The notes beneath the pieces are model-generated. The model ran no database searches and was not told the DNA's origin. It saw nothing but the letters and a program-made list of their open reading frames with translations. Position numbers and translations under genes: made by a program. From contig NC_061466.1 of the NCBI RefSeq assembly GCF_022581195.2, positions 3,534,001 to 3,598,000 of the forward strand: DNA of 64,000 nucleotides. Direction: 5' to 3'. Below are positions 1 to 8,818 of this stretch, piece by piece. Positions within the stretch are counted from its first letter, which is position 1. Every line of letters starts with the position of its first letter. The DNA comes from Helicoverpa zea. Its lineage: Eukaryota; Arthropoda; Insecta; Lepidoptera; Noctuidae.

Positions 1-336
1 TTCAAACAATAGTCACAACAAGTAACACATCGGTTTTTCTTATTTTTCAACAGTTTCTTGGACTCGTCTTGACTATTTATAATTTTGTTAGTAGCAGTCT
101 TTTTTGTTTTATACTTTAGTTTTTTATTTGGTACATCATTCTCTTTTTGACTTTTTTTCTCTTCTCGTAATCTCTTCCTTTCTTCTTTTGCGGCATCTTC
201 TTGCTTTTTTTAATTGTTTTTCTCTTATCTTGTCAACATATTGATTGGATGTTTCGCTCAATTTGGCGCTTTCGTTGTCGTTTGGGAAAATCGGGCAACT
301 TTTGTTTCAGGTATTCAGGTATTTTGTTTCAGGTAG
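1..336. other. T-rich stretch without a gene
   Basis: Strongly T-rich on the plus strand. No reading frame resembles a protein I know. It precedes a LINE 3' fragment and may be part of the same degenerate element, but nothing shows that. Confidence 0.4.
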
Positions 337-790
337 GGGAAAATTTACAAGAGTATTGTCAGACCTGCTGTCTTGTATGGATCAGAGTGCTGGCCCACAA
401 AAGCGACGAATGAAAGACAATTGCATGCGGCAGAGATGAGAATGTTAAGAGGTACATATGTGTGGTGTTACGCAAATGGATAGAGTGAGGAATGAGTATA
501 TAAGAGGAAGTTTGAAAGTAGCGCCGGTATCAGAAAAACTGCGTGGAAACCGGCTGTCATGGTATGGGCATGTGATGCGGAGGAATGAGAATCATGTTGT
601 GAGGAACATGATGAGTATGAATGTGGACGGATATAGTGGAAAAGGAAGACCAAAGAAACGATGGATGGATTGTGTGAAAGTAGAAAGAATGTTACTTGTG
701 AGATGACGGCAGATAGAAGAGTATGGAAGGAGAAAACATGCTGCGCCGACCCCAAATAAAATTGGGATGCAGGCAGGATTATGATTTTGT
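337..790 (+). mobile_element. Degenerate 3' end of a non-LTR retrotransposon (RTE-like LINE), 5' truncated
   Basis: The translation follows the C-terminal tail of an insect LINE reverse transcriptase. GKIYKSIVRPAVLYGSECWP is read from about 338. After a frame change near 455 come MCGVTQMDRVRNEYIRGSLK, SWYGHVMRRNENHVVRNMMS and GRPKKRWMDCVK. The tail CCGACCCCAAATAAAATTGG near 750-765 resembles the 3' end of such elements. At least two frame breaks make it non-functional. Everything upstream of the thumb/tail of the reverse transcriptase is absent, as expected from 5' truncation at insertion. Assignment to the RTE group is from memory of similar lepidopteran sequences, so the clade is less certain than the LINE nature. 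Confidence 0.75.
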
Positions 791-1570
791 TTCAGGTATT
801 CCGAGAAAGGTATATTTGAGACAACAGAAATTGTTTTATTTGGATTGGATACCTTCATTGTTTTCAATAAATTTGATAGCATTTTCTATTGCCTCTTTAG
901 AGTATTGGCGTTTTTTAAAAGACATTTCAGAAAATCTGCCCAACAAAAAAAAATCCGTCAGTAACTGGCCATATAAATATCAGTAATTGGCCACCCATGC
1001 CAGTTACTGATAAACGTGTATATTTTTATCTGGATTTTTTTTACACGATAGTGTGCCTTATACTCATTCTAAATATGTTTATTTTTTCGTAAAATTCGGA
1101 CATTAGCGTATAATTCAGTAACTGGCATGAGTGGCCAATAAATGAAAATACACAAAAATGAAAATCAATAACTGGCCACCCAACTAATCTCGCTTTATTA
1201 TAGATACTGACAGAATAAAACCTTAAAAAACGATCGTTTACCATCTATACAATACCACAAACACAATCAACTCACGTTTACTACACGAAGTATTACAAAA
1301 TTCACTTTTAAATTCAATCATTACCTTAAAAAAAATTTAAGGATTTACCGTTCACGTCGGAACTCGTACGCGTGCTGTCACAAAATGACCGATATTTTTG
1401 GCACTAGTGTTCATAGAGGAAAAAACTGTCACTATAATGAAAGCTAGTTGAGTAGGTAATACTAAAAATAAATAATAGATGGCGTTCTATGAGAATAGTT
1501 CTTAATTTATGCAGTCAAAGTGAATAGTGGCTAATAATTGAAAGTGGCCAGTTATACCTCGGTTTACCCT
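791..1570. repeat. AT-rich stretch with recurring AACTGGCCAC motifs, no gene
   Basis: The words AACTGGCCA, AATTGGCCACCC, GCCAGTTACTG and GGCCAGTTA recur in both orientations (about 963-1012, 1116-1135, 1168-1182, 1545-1555). The first and last are inverted relative to each other. This looks like an old foldback element or part of one. No coding sequence is supported. Confidence 0.35.
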
Positions 1571-1735
1571 ATCACATTTTTAAAAAATTACCGTTTTACC
1601 GGTTTACCTGTAAAAATATTTTTATTACCGAATTTTTACCGGTAATTTTTGTTTTACCGAAATTGCATGCCCTAATTGTGATTACGATCTATCTGCAGAA
1701 AAATGTAGCATGCAGTAGTAAAAAATGTAAGCTCA

Positions 1736-2728
1736 GGGGCCCGATTCTCCTAAGTTAATAATGTCAAAATTGAATAGAAATCGAATCGCAATATGATCGC
1801 AATAGCAGTTTTGGCTTATATCGGACATTCTGCTACTAATATAAGACCAATCGTATTCCAAGGACATTCGATTGGTCTGCTATTTTGTTGATTTTGGTCT
1901 ATACCAGTGGTTCTTAACCGGTGGTCCGCGGACCACTGGTGGTCCCTGGAGGCATTCCAAGTGGTCCGCGAAGCTCAGTTTCGCGACGTTGCTATACGTT
2001 ATCTAACTTAATTTTTATCGACTTATAATTGCGAGCGAGGGTTTTCGCGTGGACGTATATCGGTTGTGTCGTACCTAGTCCCCCCATTCATGAAAATGTA
2101 TGTTTGGGCAAAATTTTACGTAATTTTTGTTTTAAGTCCGATAAAAATTTCGCGCTCGCTTCGCTGCGTATTCAGAAACTATATGCCCTTATTTTTGCAT
2201 TTGTCAAGATATAAAAAAATAAGTGCGTTTGGGCTACATTTTACGTAATATTTGGTTTAAGTCCGTTAAAAATTTCGCGCTCGCTTCGCTCGCGCATTTG
2301 GAAACTACATAAACAAGTTTTTCTTTATTTGCATTTGCTTACCTACACAACTGCCGACATGCGTTTAGCTTTGAGTAGAACTGACCCAAAAAATCATTTT
2401 TTTTTTGATAAATAATAAAGAAATGAGTGCTAATTTATAAGTAAACCGATGAGGTGGTCCCCGGCAAGACAAACTTTAGTTAAAGTGGTCCCTCATGTCA
2501 AAAAGGTTAAGAACCACTGCGGTAGTTTGCTCTACAATCAGATTGCAATCGTAAATCATTTGCAGACAAAATGATTAATTATTGAATGACAGAAAATGAT
2601 AAAAACGTTTATATCAAAGAAAAAATTGCGGAATGCCACATATGCTTCAATCGAAATCGAGTCGGGATTGGATCGCAGTCGAATGTGAATCGTATGTTTC
2701 TTAAGTAAAATTAGGAGAATCGGGCCCC
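1736..2728. mobile_element. GGGGCCC-ended MITE, copy 1, split by a hAT insertion
   Basis: Inverted ends GGGGCCCGATTCTCCTAA and TTAGGAGAATCGGGCCCC bound an element of 378 bp once the 615-bp insertion is removed. The interior has no coding capacity. Two further copies lie at 4371-4747 and 6448-6797. No clear target-site duplication could be assigned, so the superfamily is unknown. Confidence 0.75.
1905..2519. mobile_element. Non-autonomous hAT element inside the MITE
   Basis: It begins CAGTGGTTCTTAACC and ends GGTTAAGAACCACTG, the inverted termini of a hAT family. The interior has repeated GCGAGCGAAGCG-type words but no transposase. The undisturbed sequence at 4205-4790 shows exactly where it went in: after GTCTATAC, close to the known hAT target consensus GTCTAGAC. 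The right-hand 8-bp duplication is missing except for one C. A sister copy lies in ash1 intron 17 at 52832-53375. Confidence 0.8.
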
Positions 2729-2771
2729 AGTTATGAAGCTTTTATGAAGTTAGCATAAGCTGGGTGGGTGG

Positions 2772-3170
2772 CGATTTACCGGTAAAAACCACCAAAACCC
2801 ATTTTTGCGGGTTTTAAATTACCGGTAAAAATAATATGAAACCGGTAATTTACCGGTTTTTACGTTTTTCTGATAAAATATAGCAATTGTTCATTTAACG
2901 TCAAATCTTTGTTATGTAGCCTGAATATAATGTAATGTTGCATACATTACGTATTATAAGAGTGTTAAAGTTGCTGTTTTTTAGGAAAGTAAACTTGTGT
3001 GTCCTTAGCTATCTCTAGGTTAGATACACATCTTCTTTCTTATCTTAATTTATAAAATCTAAACAAATTGTATTCATTCGGTTATTCTGTTTTTCCTCAT
3101 AGCTGTCAGCTCATACTAGGTACAAATGTAGCTAATGCTTATTTTACCTACTCTATGACCTTACTGAGCA
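2772..3170. other. AT-rich spacer with ACCGGTAA clusters
   Basis: The first ~100 bases carry several ACCGGTAA/TTACCGGT words like those at the start of the direct repeat, so it may be the other edge of the same mobile unit. From about 2880 nothing recognisable is seen. Confidence 0.35.
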
Positions 3171-3171
3171 A

Positions 3172-3745
3172 GGGCTTTTACTTCACCACCATGCGGACAG
3201 CTCTGAGGACACGGTGGAGCACACAGTCCAGGTGTGCACTGCCTGGGAAGGGTACCGCCGTGTTGTCGTCGAGGCAATAAGCAGCGGCGACCTTTCGCGT
3301 CCTTCCCTGGTTCAAGCCATGGTCCGGAGCTAGAGGGAATGGGAAGCCGTCGCCTCCTTCTGCGAAGTAGTCATGCTCGAGAAGGAGACGGCGGAGCGAC
3401 TGCGAGTAGCAACTCTCATCCCAGCCGCTGTAGTGGACCAGGAAGACACCACGGGCGCCAAGGGTCAAGAGACGACTCCCGGCCACCGTAGGCGTCGGTC
3501 TGTGGGCGGTGAGTTCGGGTGGCTCATCGTTCCACCGTCTGCATAGATAACAGACCAGTGTCAGCAGCGCGCGTTGTTCCACGGGCTCCTCAGGGAGATG
3601 TCAGCAAGCTCAGTGGGGCCCAGCAGGGCCAAGGCCTGCCGGGGCCGCGGGATTGTTCGAAAGAGTTACCGCGACCCTGGTCCATAAAACGCCTACTAAA
3701 AAACATGGGTTTTAGACAGAAAGAGTCTGTCATTTGATGATTTAC
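3172..3745 (+). mobile_element. R1-like LINE 3' fragment, copy 1
   Basis: The translation gives SSEDTVEHTVQVCTAWEGYR, then DLSRPSLVQAMVR, an in-frame stop, REWEAVASFCEVVMLEKE and RRRSVGGEFGWL. This is the zinc-knuckle-like C-terminus and 3' UTR of an R1-clade non-LTR retrotransposon. It is GC-rich against AT-rich flanks. Copy 2 at about 10570-11425 is closely similar, including the 3' UTR phrase GGGCCAAGGCCTGCC. It is 5' truncated and carries a stop, so inactive. Long antisense reading frames here are by-products of its GC content. Confidence 0.75.
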
Positions 3746-3794
3746 CATAAAAAAGGGCTTTCACTTCAATGAAAAATATATTTTTTTACGGTAA

Positions 3795-4160
3795 TTCTTA
3801 GCGTTTATCCCGTCTTGTGACGGGGTCGGCTTTCCGTATCTTCCTTCTTCCACTTCGCTCTATCCTCCAGAATAGACATCTTCCTCTTCGAGTTCGCAGA
3901 TTTTCATGTCATTCATTACGACACTCAACCACCACGGTTTCGGCTTGCCTTTGCGCCTTTGACCGGGTATATTGAGATTGAGTATCACATTAACACTGCC
4001 GATGTCCTCAGGTGTCACTCCTTTTTACATTTTCGTACCATCGCAGCCGTTTCTCTTGCATTTTGTCGGCGACATCGCGTACGGATGGTACTGACTACTG
4101 ACATGTTTTTTGTTACGGCCCACGTCACAAAAAACGTTTACCACCTTATGCTTTGCATAT
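3795..4160 (-). mobile_element. LINE 3' fragment on the minus strand
   Basis: Read on the minus strand, the sequence contains RDVADKMQEKRLRWYENV and, near the 3' end, RKADPVT. Both are typical of the tail of an RTE-like lepidopteran LINE, with several frame breaks between them. It ends with the GACCCCGTCACAAGACGGGA hairpin. It lies tail to tail with the R1-like fragment. It is a dead fragment. Confidence 0.65.
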
Positions 4161-4204
4161 TTATTTAGGTTTTGCTTTAAGGCTACCCAATCTTATTGTT
4201 ATAA

Positions 4205-4790
4205 TATCACATTTTTTAAAAATTACCGTTTTACCGGTTTACCGGTAAAAATATTTTTATTACCGAATTTTTACCGGTAATTTTTGTTTTACCGAAATTG
4301 CATGCCCTAATTGTGATTACGATCTATCTGCAGAAAAATGTAGCATGCAGTAGTAAAAAATGTAAGCTCAGGGGCCCGATTCTCCTAAGTTAATAATGTC
4401 AAAATTGAATAGAAATCGAATCGCAATATGATCGCAATAGCAGTTTTGGCTTATATCGGACATTCTGCTACTAATATAAGACCAATCGTATTCCAAGGAC
4501 ATTCGATTGGTCTGCTATTTTGTTGATTTTGGTCTATACGGTAGTTTGCTCTACAATCAGATTGCAATCGTAAATCATTTGCAGACAAAATGATTAATTA
4601 TTGAATGACAGAAAATGATAAAAACGTTTATATCAAAGAAAAAATTGCGGAATGCCACATATGCTTCAATCGAAATCGAGTCGGGATTGGATCGCAGTCG
4701 AATGTGAATCGTATGTTTCTTAAGTAAAATTAGGAGAATCGGGCCCCAGTTATGAAGCTTTTATGAAGTTAGCATAAGCTGGGTGGGTGG
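4205..4790. repeat. Direct repeat copy 2 (uninterrupted, 586 bp)
   Basis: Matches 1571-2771 with its hAT insertion removed. One visible difference is TTTACCGGTAAA here against TTTACCTGTAAA in copy 1. Being uninterrupted, it is a built-in record of the site before the hAT insertion. Confidence 0.85.
4371..4747. mobile_element. GGGGCCC-ended MITE, copy 2 (intact ends)
   Basis: A 377-bp element with inverted ends GGGGCCCGATTCTCC and GGAGAATCGGGCCCC, inside direct repeat copy 2. No open reading frame of note. Confidence 0.75.
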
Positions 4791-6447
4791 TTGATTACAC
4801 GTGCAGACTAAATAACAGACGAGCGCAATTAAAAGTCATGGATCTTGGTTAGTTTGCGAAATGACCCTGACCTACTGATACAAGTTTGAGTTTTATGGAG
4901 ATTCGGCTTCGGCAACCTAAAAGGTTGTCTTTAGCATTTTACCTTTACATTGAAATAACTGTTCAAGGAGCCTAAGAAACCTAACTCTTTCCTCAAGTGT
5001 CTGGAGACTCTGAAGAGATACTGAAGAGTCTGAAGGACATTATTGTACAAGTAAACTATTTCAACACACAGGCGGCCAGTGAGTTCTTTATCAGCTTAAC
5101 AGTGTAGGTGTTAGTTCTCTACCTTAAATAAAGCAAGCGCTTATTACCTGCTTTGCTCGCTTTTAGCCAACAGCGGTTTATATCCCATGGGCGGGCGGGC
5201 ACTAGTGCATTGGCGTATGGTTGGTGCCCTAACTGCACTCAAAAGTTGAACTCGATGGTCTCAAGTAAAATGGTTTTAGGTGCTCAGTGTAGATTTTTAT
5301 TACCTTTCATTGAATTTTGCACTGAGTCAATCAAAGTCCATAGGAAACCTTTTTGCAAATGTAGGTACCTACCTAGACTTTTTGGAAACCTATACACAAA
5401 CAGTAGTACCAGATGGGATAAAAATTTGACACGACCAAATTCATGGATTGACTGCAAAATAGAGCAGCATTTTTTTTTAAAGAGCTTAGTGTAACATACG
5501 AGAGTTAGTAAAAAAATGAAATGGATCAATAGTAAAGATTGATTTAGAATAAAAAATTGAGGTGAATAGCAAAAGCTGTATCCGAATAGAATACCTCAGC
5601 ACCTAGATGATAAATCTAAGAGCACCTACGTAAGTACCCGCTTGCGGAATAACTGCTTTGAAGCGGATAGGTGTAGTATTAACCTGAATTAACATTTGAA
5701 ACGCTATTAATGTTTTATTTACTTCTGAATATTAATAATTGAGTTGCATAATCATATCGATATGAATAAAAAGCCGTGACGGAGATGTATGAGTAAGTAT
5801 AGCGAGGAGAATATAGAACGCAAGAAAAACTAAACTACTTACATATTATTATGTAGGTAGGACTTATGTACCTAGGTGTTCTTCGATAGGCTACTGGCTA
5901 GTGGAAATAATGATTGAAAGAACCTCCTGAACCTGTTTCATGTTGTTTACATAGGTACAATCATGAATAAAGACGTGACTAATTAAGATATACGACATAC
6001 AAATTAATTGCAAGATCATTTCACTAGCGTGCCTCAGCGATGAAGTCAGATAGTCAGCTCATCAGCTGAACTGCCGTCAACTGGAAATTAATAATTAATG
6101 ACGGTATTGTCATATGACTTGTTACGAGAACTAGACATTTTGGGTATGAATCGCAGTTTCTATTCCGTCTAGCAAGTTTTTTTCAGGATATTCTGGAACT
6201 GTAGTACCTACCTATTTACCCTATGGTGAGTAGGTAAGGTCAAGGAATAAAAACGCAAAACTTTTAATCATTGAATTTAAGCAATAACGTCTACGTAACA
6301 GAAAATCTCCTTGTGATGCTGACCACCAAACGAACACCTTTCTACAAAGTAAACTAATATCCAGGTAATCGTTAAAGTTGGTACATAAATGGTTTATTTT
6401 ATTAGCCCAGAACTCGTAAACTGTTCAAATATAATAACCTTCCTACA
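4791..6447. other. Intergenic DNA, no gene recognised
   Basis: AT-rich, with a few GTAGGTACCTACCTA-type words that I associate with lepidopteran DNA (about 5363 and 6206). The open frame at 5153-5494 resembles nothing I know and has no gene-like context. Confidence 0.4.
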
Positions 6448-6797
6448 GGGGCCCGATTCTCCTAATTTTACTTAAATAAAAGCAACATACGATTCACGTT
6501 CGACTCGATTCGACTGAGATCCGATCCCGACTCGATTACGATTGAAGCGTATGTGGCATTCCGCTATTTTTTCTTTGAAATAAACGTTTTTATCCTTTTC
6601 TGTCATTCAATAATGAATAATTTTGACTGCAAATGATTTACGATTGCAAAATGATTGTACAGCAAACTACCGTATAGACCAAAATTACCAAAATAGCAGA
6701 CCAATCTTTTATTAGTAGCAGAATGCCCGATATGGTTAAAACTGCTATTATATTGCGATCCAGTTTTGACATTATTAACTTAGGAGAATCGGGCCCC
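6448..6797. mobile_element. GGGGCCC-ended MITE, copy 3 (inverted)
   Basis: A 350-bp element with the same inverted ends as the copies at 1736 and 4371. Its interior is in the opposite orientation and more diverged. Here the termini extend to CAGGGGCCC...GGGCCCCTG. Confidence 0.75.
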
Positions 6798-6849
6798 TGG
6801 TTGCTTTTTCTTCAAGATAAATTCAAACGCTTATAGGTCGAGGTGAATA

Positions 6850-7083
6850 TTACAAAACGTAAGTGTGTTCAAATGATTCGTAAGTCCATTTAGGGTGTTG
6901 GTTGTCGAGACAAAAAGGGTCAGTCGTCAAACAAACGGTTGGCGCGATGATGCGGCCGGGGATCGTCGGAACGAAGCGGATCGCTCCGGTTTCAGCCAGT
7001 TTCATGATGTCCAGCCAAGCACGATGTGCCATGCTGACGGGTAATGCACTTCTATTAACCCCAGCAATGTGGTTACACGTCAC
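6850..7083 (-). other. Unidentified GC-richer open frame, possible exon fragment
   Basis: A minus-strand open frame of up to 77 codons stands out from AT-rich flanks by its GC content. The best part reads MAHRAWLDIMKLAETGAIRF followed by VPTIPGRIIAPTVCLTTDPF, and it stops at 6850. I do not recognise the protein. It could be a piece of a mobile-element protein, a broken gene, or an exon of a gene whose other exons I cannot find. No convincing splice sites or promoter were seen. Confidence 0.25.
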
Positions 7084-7587
7084 AGGCAGCCTTTTAATTG
7101 ATACGAAGAGTTATAAAATTGGCAAGAAGTCTGTATGCTCCTTAATTTTGAGGTCAGACAAATTTTCTTTTTAGAATACTTTCTTTACTTTTTCTGTATA
7201 TTTTACAAAGTATGTGCAAATTTTTGTACAGTGAGCAAGACAACAACACAAGAATATCGACTGCAAGAGCTGTGTTCAGGGATAGGTGTGTGTGATTCTC
7301 TATTTTGATGCGGCAATGGTCTTTTGTTGCTGATCTTACCATTTACTTATAGGGCTTTCCTATTTGCAGTAAATCGGTATACTTAATAGACCATATATTG
7401 TAAATAATGTTCACTACCTATACCATTTAGATCCTATTTATCGAGTTTAGTAAAGATTGTCTGGCTGGCTAAGTGTATTCTAAAAGTCGTAAGTGCACTT
7501 TTTATTATTTGGATTAACCCCTAATATATGTACGTATATATACGCGAGACTACAATATATGTGCGTATATATACGAGAGATTTTTAA
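7084..7587. other. AT-rich spacer
   Basis: Contains only simple AT-rich sequence and a short repeat of TATGT(A/G)CGTATATATACG(C/A)GAGA near 7525-7580. No gene supported. Confidence 0.35.
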
Positions 7588-8158
7588 CCGACTTCCCAAA
7601 AAGGAGGAGGTTATGAATTCGGCCGGTATGTTTTTTTTTTTTTTTTTTTCTATGTATGTACATCGATTACTCCGAGGTTTATAGACCGATTTACGTGATT
7701 CTTTTTTTGTTCGACTCGGAATAGCTGCCAGTTGGTCCCATAGTCATCAGGTCAGGATCTGATGATGGAAACCCTGAGAAATCGAGGGCAACCTTCGAAA
7801 GCTGTAGGCTTACATAGGGTAAAAACTTGACACTCAGGTGTACGCCTAAAAGCACTATTCAACTGTGAAGATTTGGAGCTGATCTGATGATGGAAACCAG
7901 AGAGGGTCGAGGGAACTCGACAACTGAATATGTAAACTACCTCGTGTTTGGGCTTAAATTATTTGTATTGACAAGACCTTTGCAACAGTGAAGGTTTGGA
8001 GCTGATCTGATGATGGAGACCAGAGAAAGTAAGTCGAGGGAACTCGACAACTGAATATGTAAAATACCTCGTATTTGGACTTATATTCTTTGTATTGATG
8101 AGAACTTCTCACTTGTATGGATAGTGACAACTATTCGTATCACTGAAAAGCTTTAAAT
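7588..8158. mobile_element. Lepidopteran dispersed repeat (AACCGACTTCCCAAAAAGGAGG type)
   Basis: The opening AACCGACTTCCCAAAAAGG, a T-run, then CGATTACTCCGAGG and TTCTTTTTTTGTTCGA, is a sequence I know as a very common lepidopteran repeat. I cannot assign its class. Within it, about 7869-7991 and 7992-8110 form two imperfect tandem units of ~123 bp that share GGAGCTGATCTGATGATGGA and GAGGGAACTCGACAACTGAA. The related phrase AAACCGACTTCCC returns in the adjoining hairpin. Confidence 0.6.
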
Positions 8159-8385
8159 AAAAAACTTTTTTACAAAAAAATTAAACCGACTTCCCAAAAC
8201 ACTAAAAAGCAAAAAAAAAAAAAACTATTTTTAGGTGCATCGGCCTAGAAGTCGGTGGCAAAATTAACTTAGTAACATCCATTAGACACCGACTTCTAGG
8301 CCGATGCACCTAAAAATAGTTTTTTTTTTTTTGCTTTTTAGTGTTTTGGGAAGTCGGTTTAATTTTTTTGTAAAAAAGTTTTTTT
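8159..8385. repeat. Long inverted repeat: two ~99-bp arms, 29-bp loop
   Basis: The arm at 8159-8257 and the arm at 8287-8385 are reverse complements with little or no mismatch. They include AAACCGACTTCCCAAAACAC, an A/T run and GGTGCATCGGCCTAGAAGTC. The loop is 8258-8286. The arms carry the AAACCGACTTCCC end seen in the neighbouring dispersed repeat, so this may be a head-to-head pair of element ends. Confidence 0.85.
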
Positions 8386-8757
8386 CTATTGTTCTCTTTA
8401 GCGGCATTCAAGAGGTTAAGTAAACTGGTGACAATGATGGGGTGACTACTAGCCAAAGTGATAGACTTTTTCTCCAGCTATTCACTGACACTACCAAAAT
8501 GGCGACTTATATATACATAATTCTCATAGTTCATTCATATAAATCATTTGTTGTGACTTAGAATTTGCGATTATTACAGTTGAAGCATCTCTGCAATGAC
8601 GAAATGCACATTTGACCATTATTTATGAAAGACATCCTCATAGTGTGTGATAGATGAGGTGAATTTTATTTGGTGCAACTATTTAAAATATAATTAACCT
8701 GTGAAATATTAATGTAAAGGAGTCATTAATAAAAAGCAGAAATTGACACAAGATACT
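8386..8757. other. Spacer downstream of RpS15
   Basis: No gene or repeat recognised. It lies past the RpS15 polyadenylation signal. Confidence 0.35.
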
Positions 8758-8763
8758 TTTATT
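8758..8763 (-). terminator. RpS15 polyadenylation signal AATAAA
   Basis: AATAAA on the minus strand, about 55 bp past the RpS15 stop codon. The short distance suits the compact 3' UTRs of ribosomal protein genes. Confidence 0.6.
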
Positions 8764-8818
8764 GTACACTTGTGTACATTTTTTGTTTTAGACTTAAGCC
8801 TAGGTGTTGGTCAACGCA

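Larger units (their letters stand above)
1571..2771. repeat. Direct repeat copy 1 (586 bp plus a 615-bp insertion)
   Basis: Apart from an inserted hAT element at 1905-2519, this stretch matches 4205-4790 almost base for base, in the same orientation and over exactly 586 bp. It starts ATCACATTTTT and ends GCTGGGTGGGTGG. Before its internal MITE it carries several TTACCGGTAA-like words. The ends are not TG...CA, so it is not a plausible LTR. Confidence 0.85.

Noticed and set aside
3178..3582. 134-codon minus-strand frame
   Set aside because: Antisense to the R1-like LINE tail; its openness follows from GC content. The same applies to antisense frames at 10651-11300.
1571..4790. 586-bp direct repeats as LTRs of a retrotransposon
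   Set aside because: The ends are not TG...CA, no primer-binding site or polypurine tract is evident, and the DNA between holds unrelated LINE fragments in both orientations.
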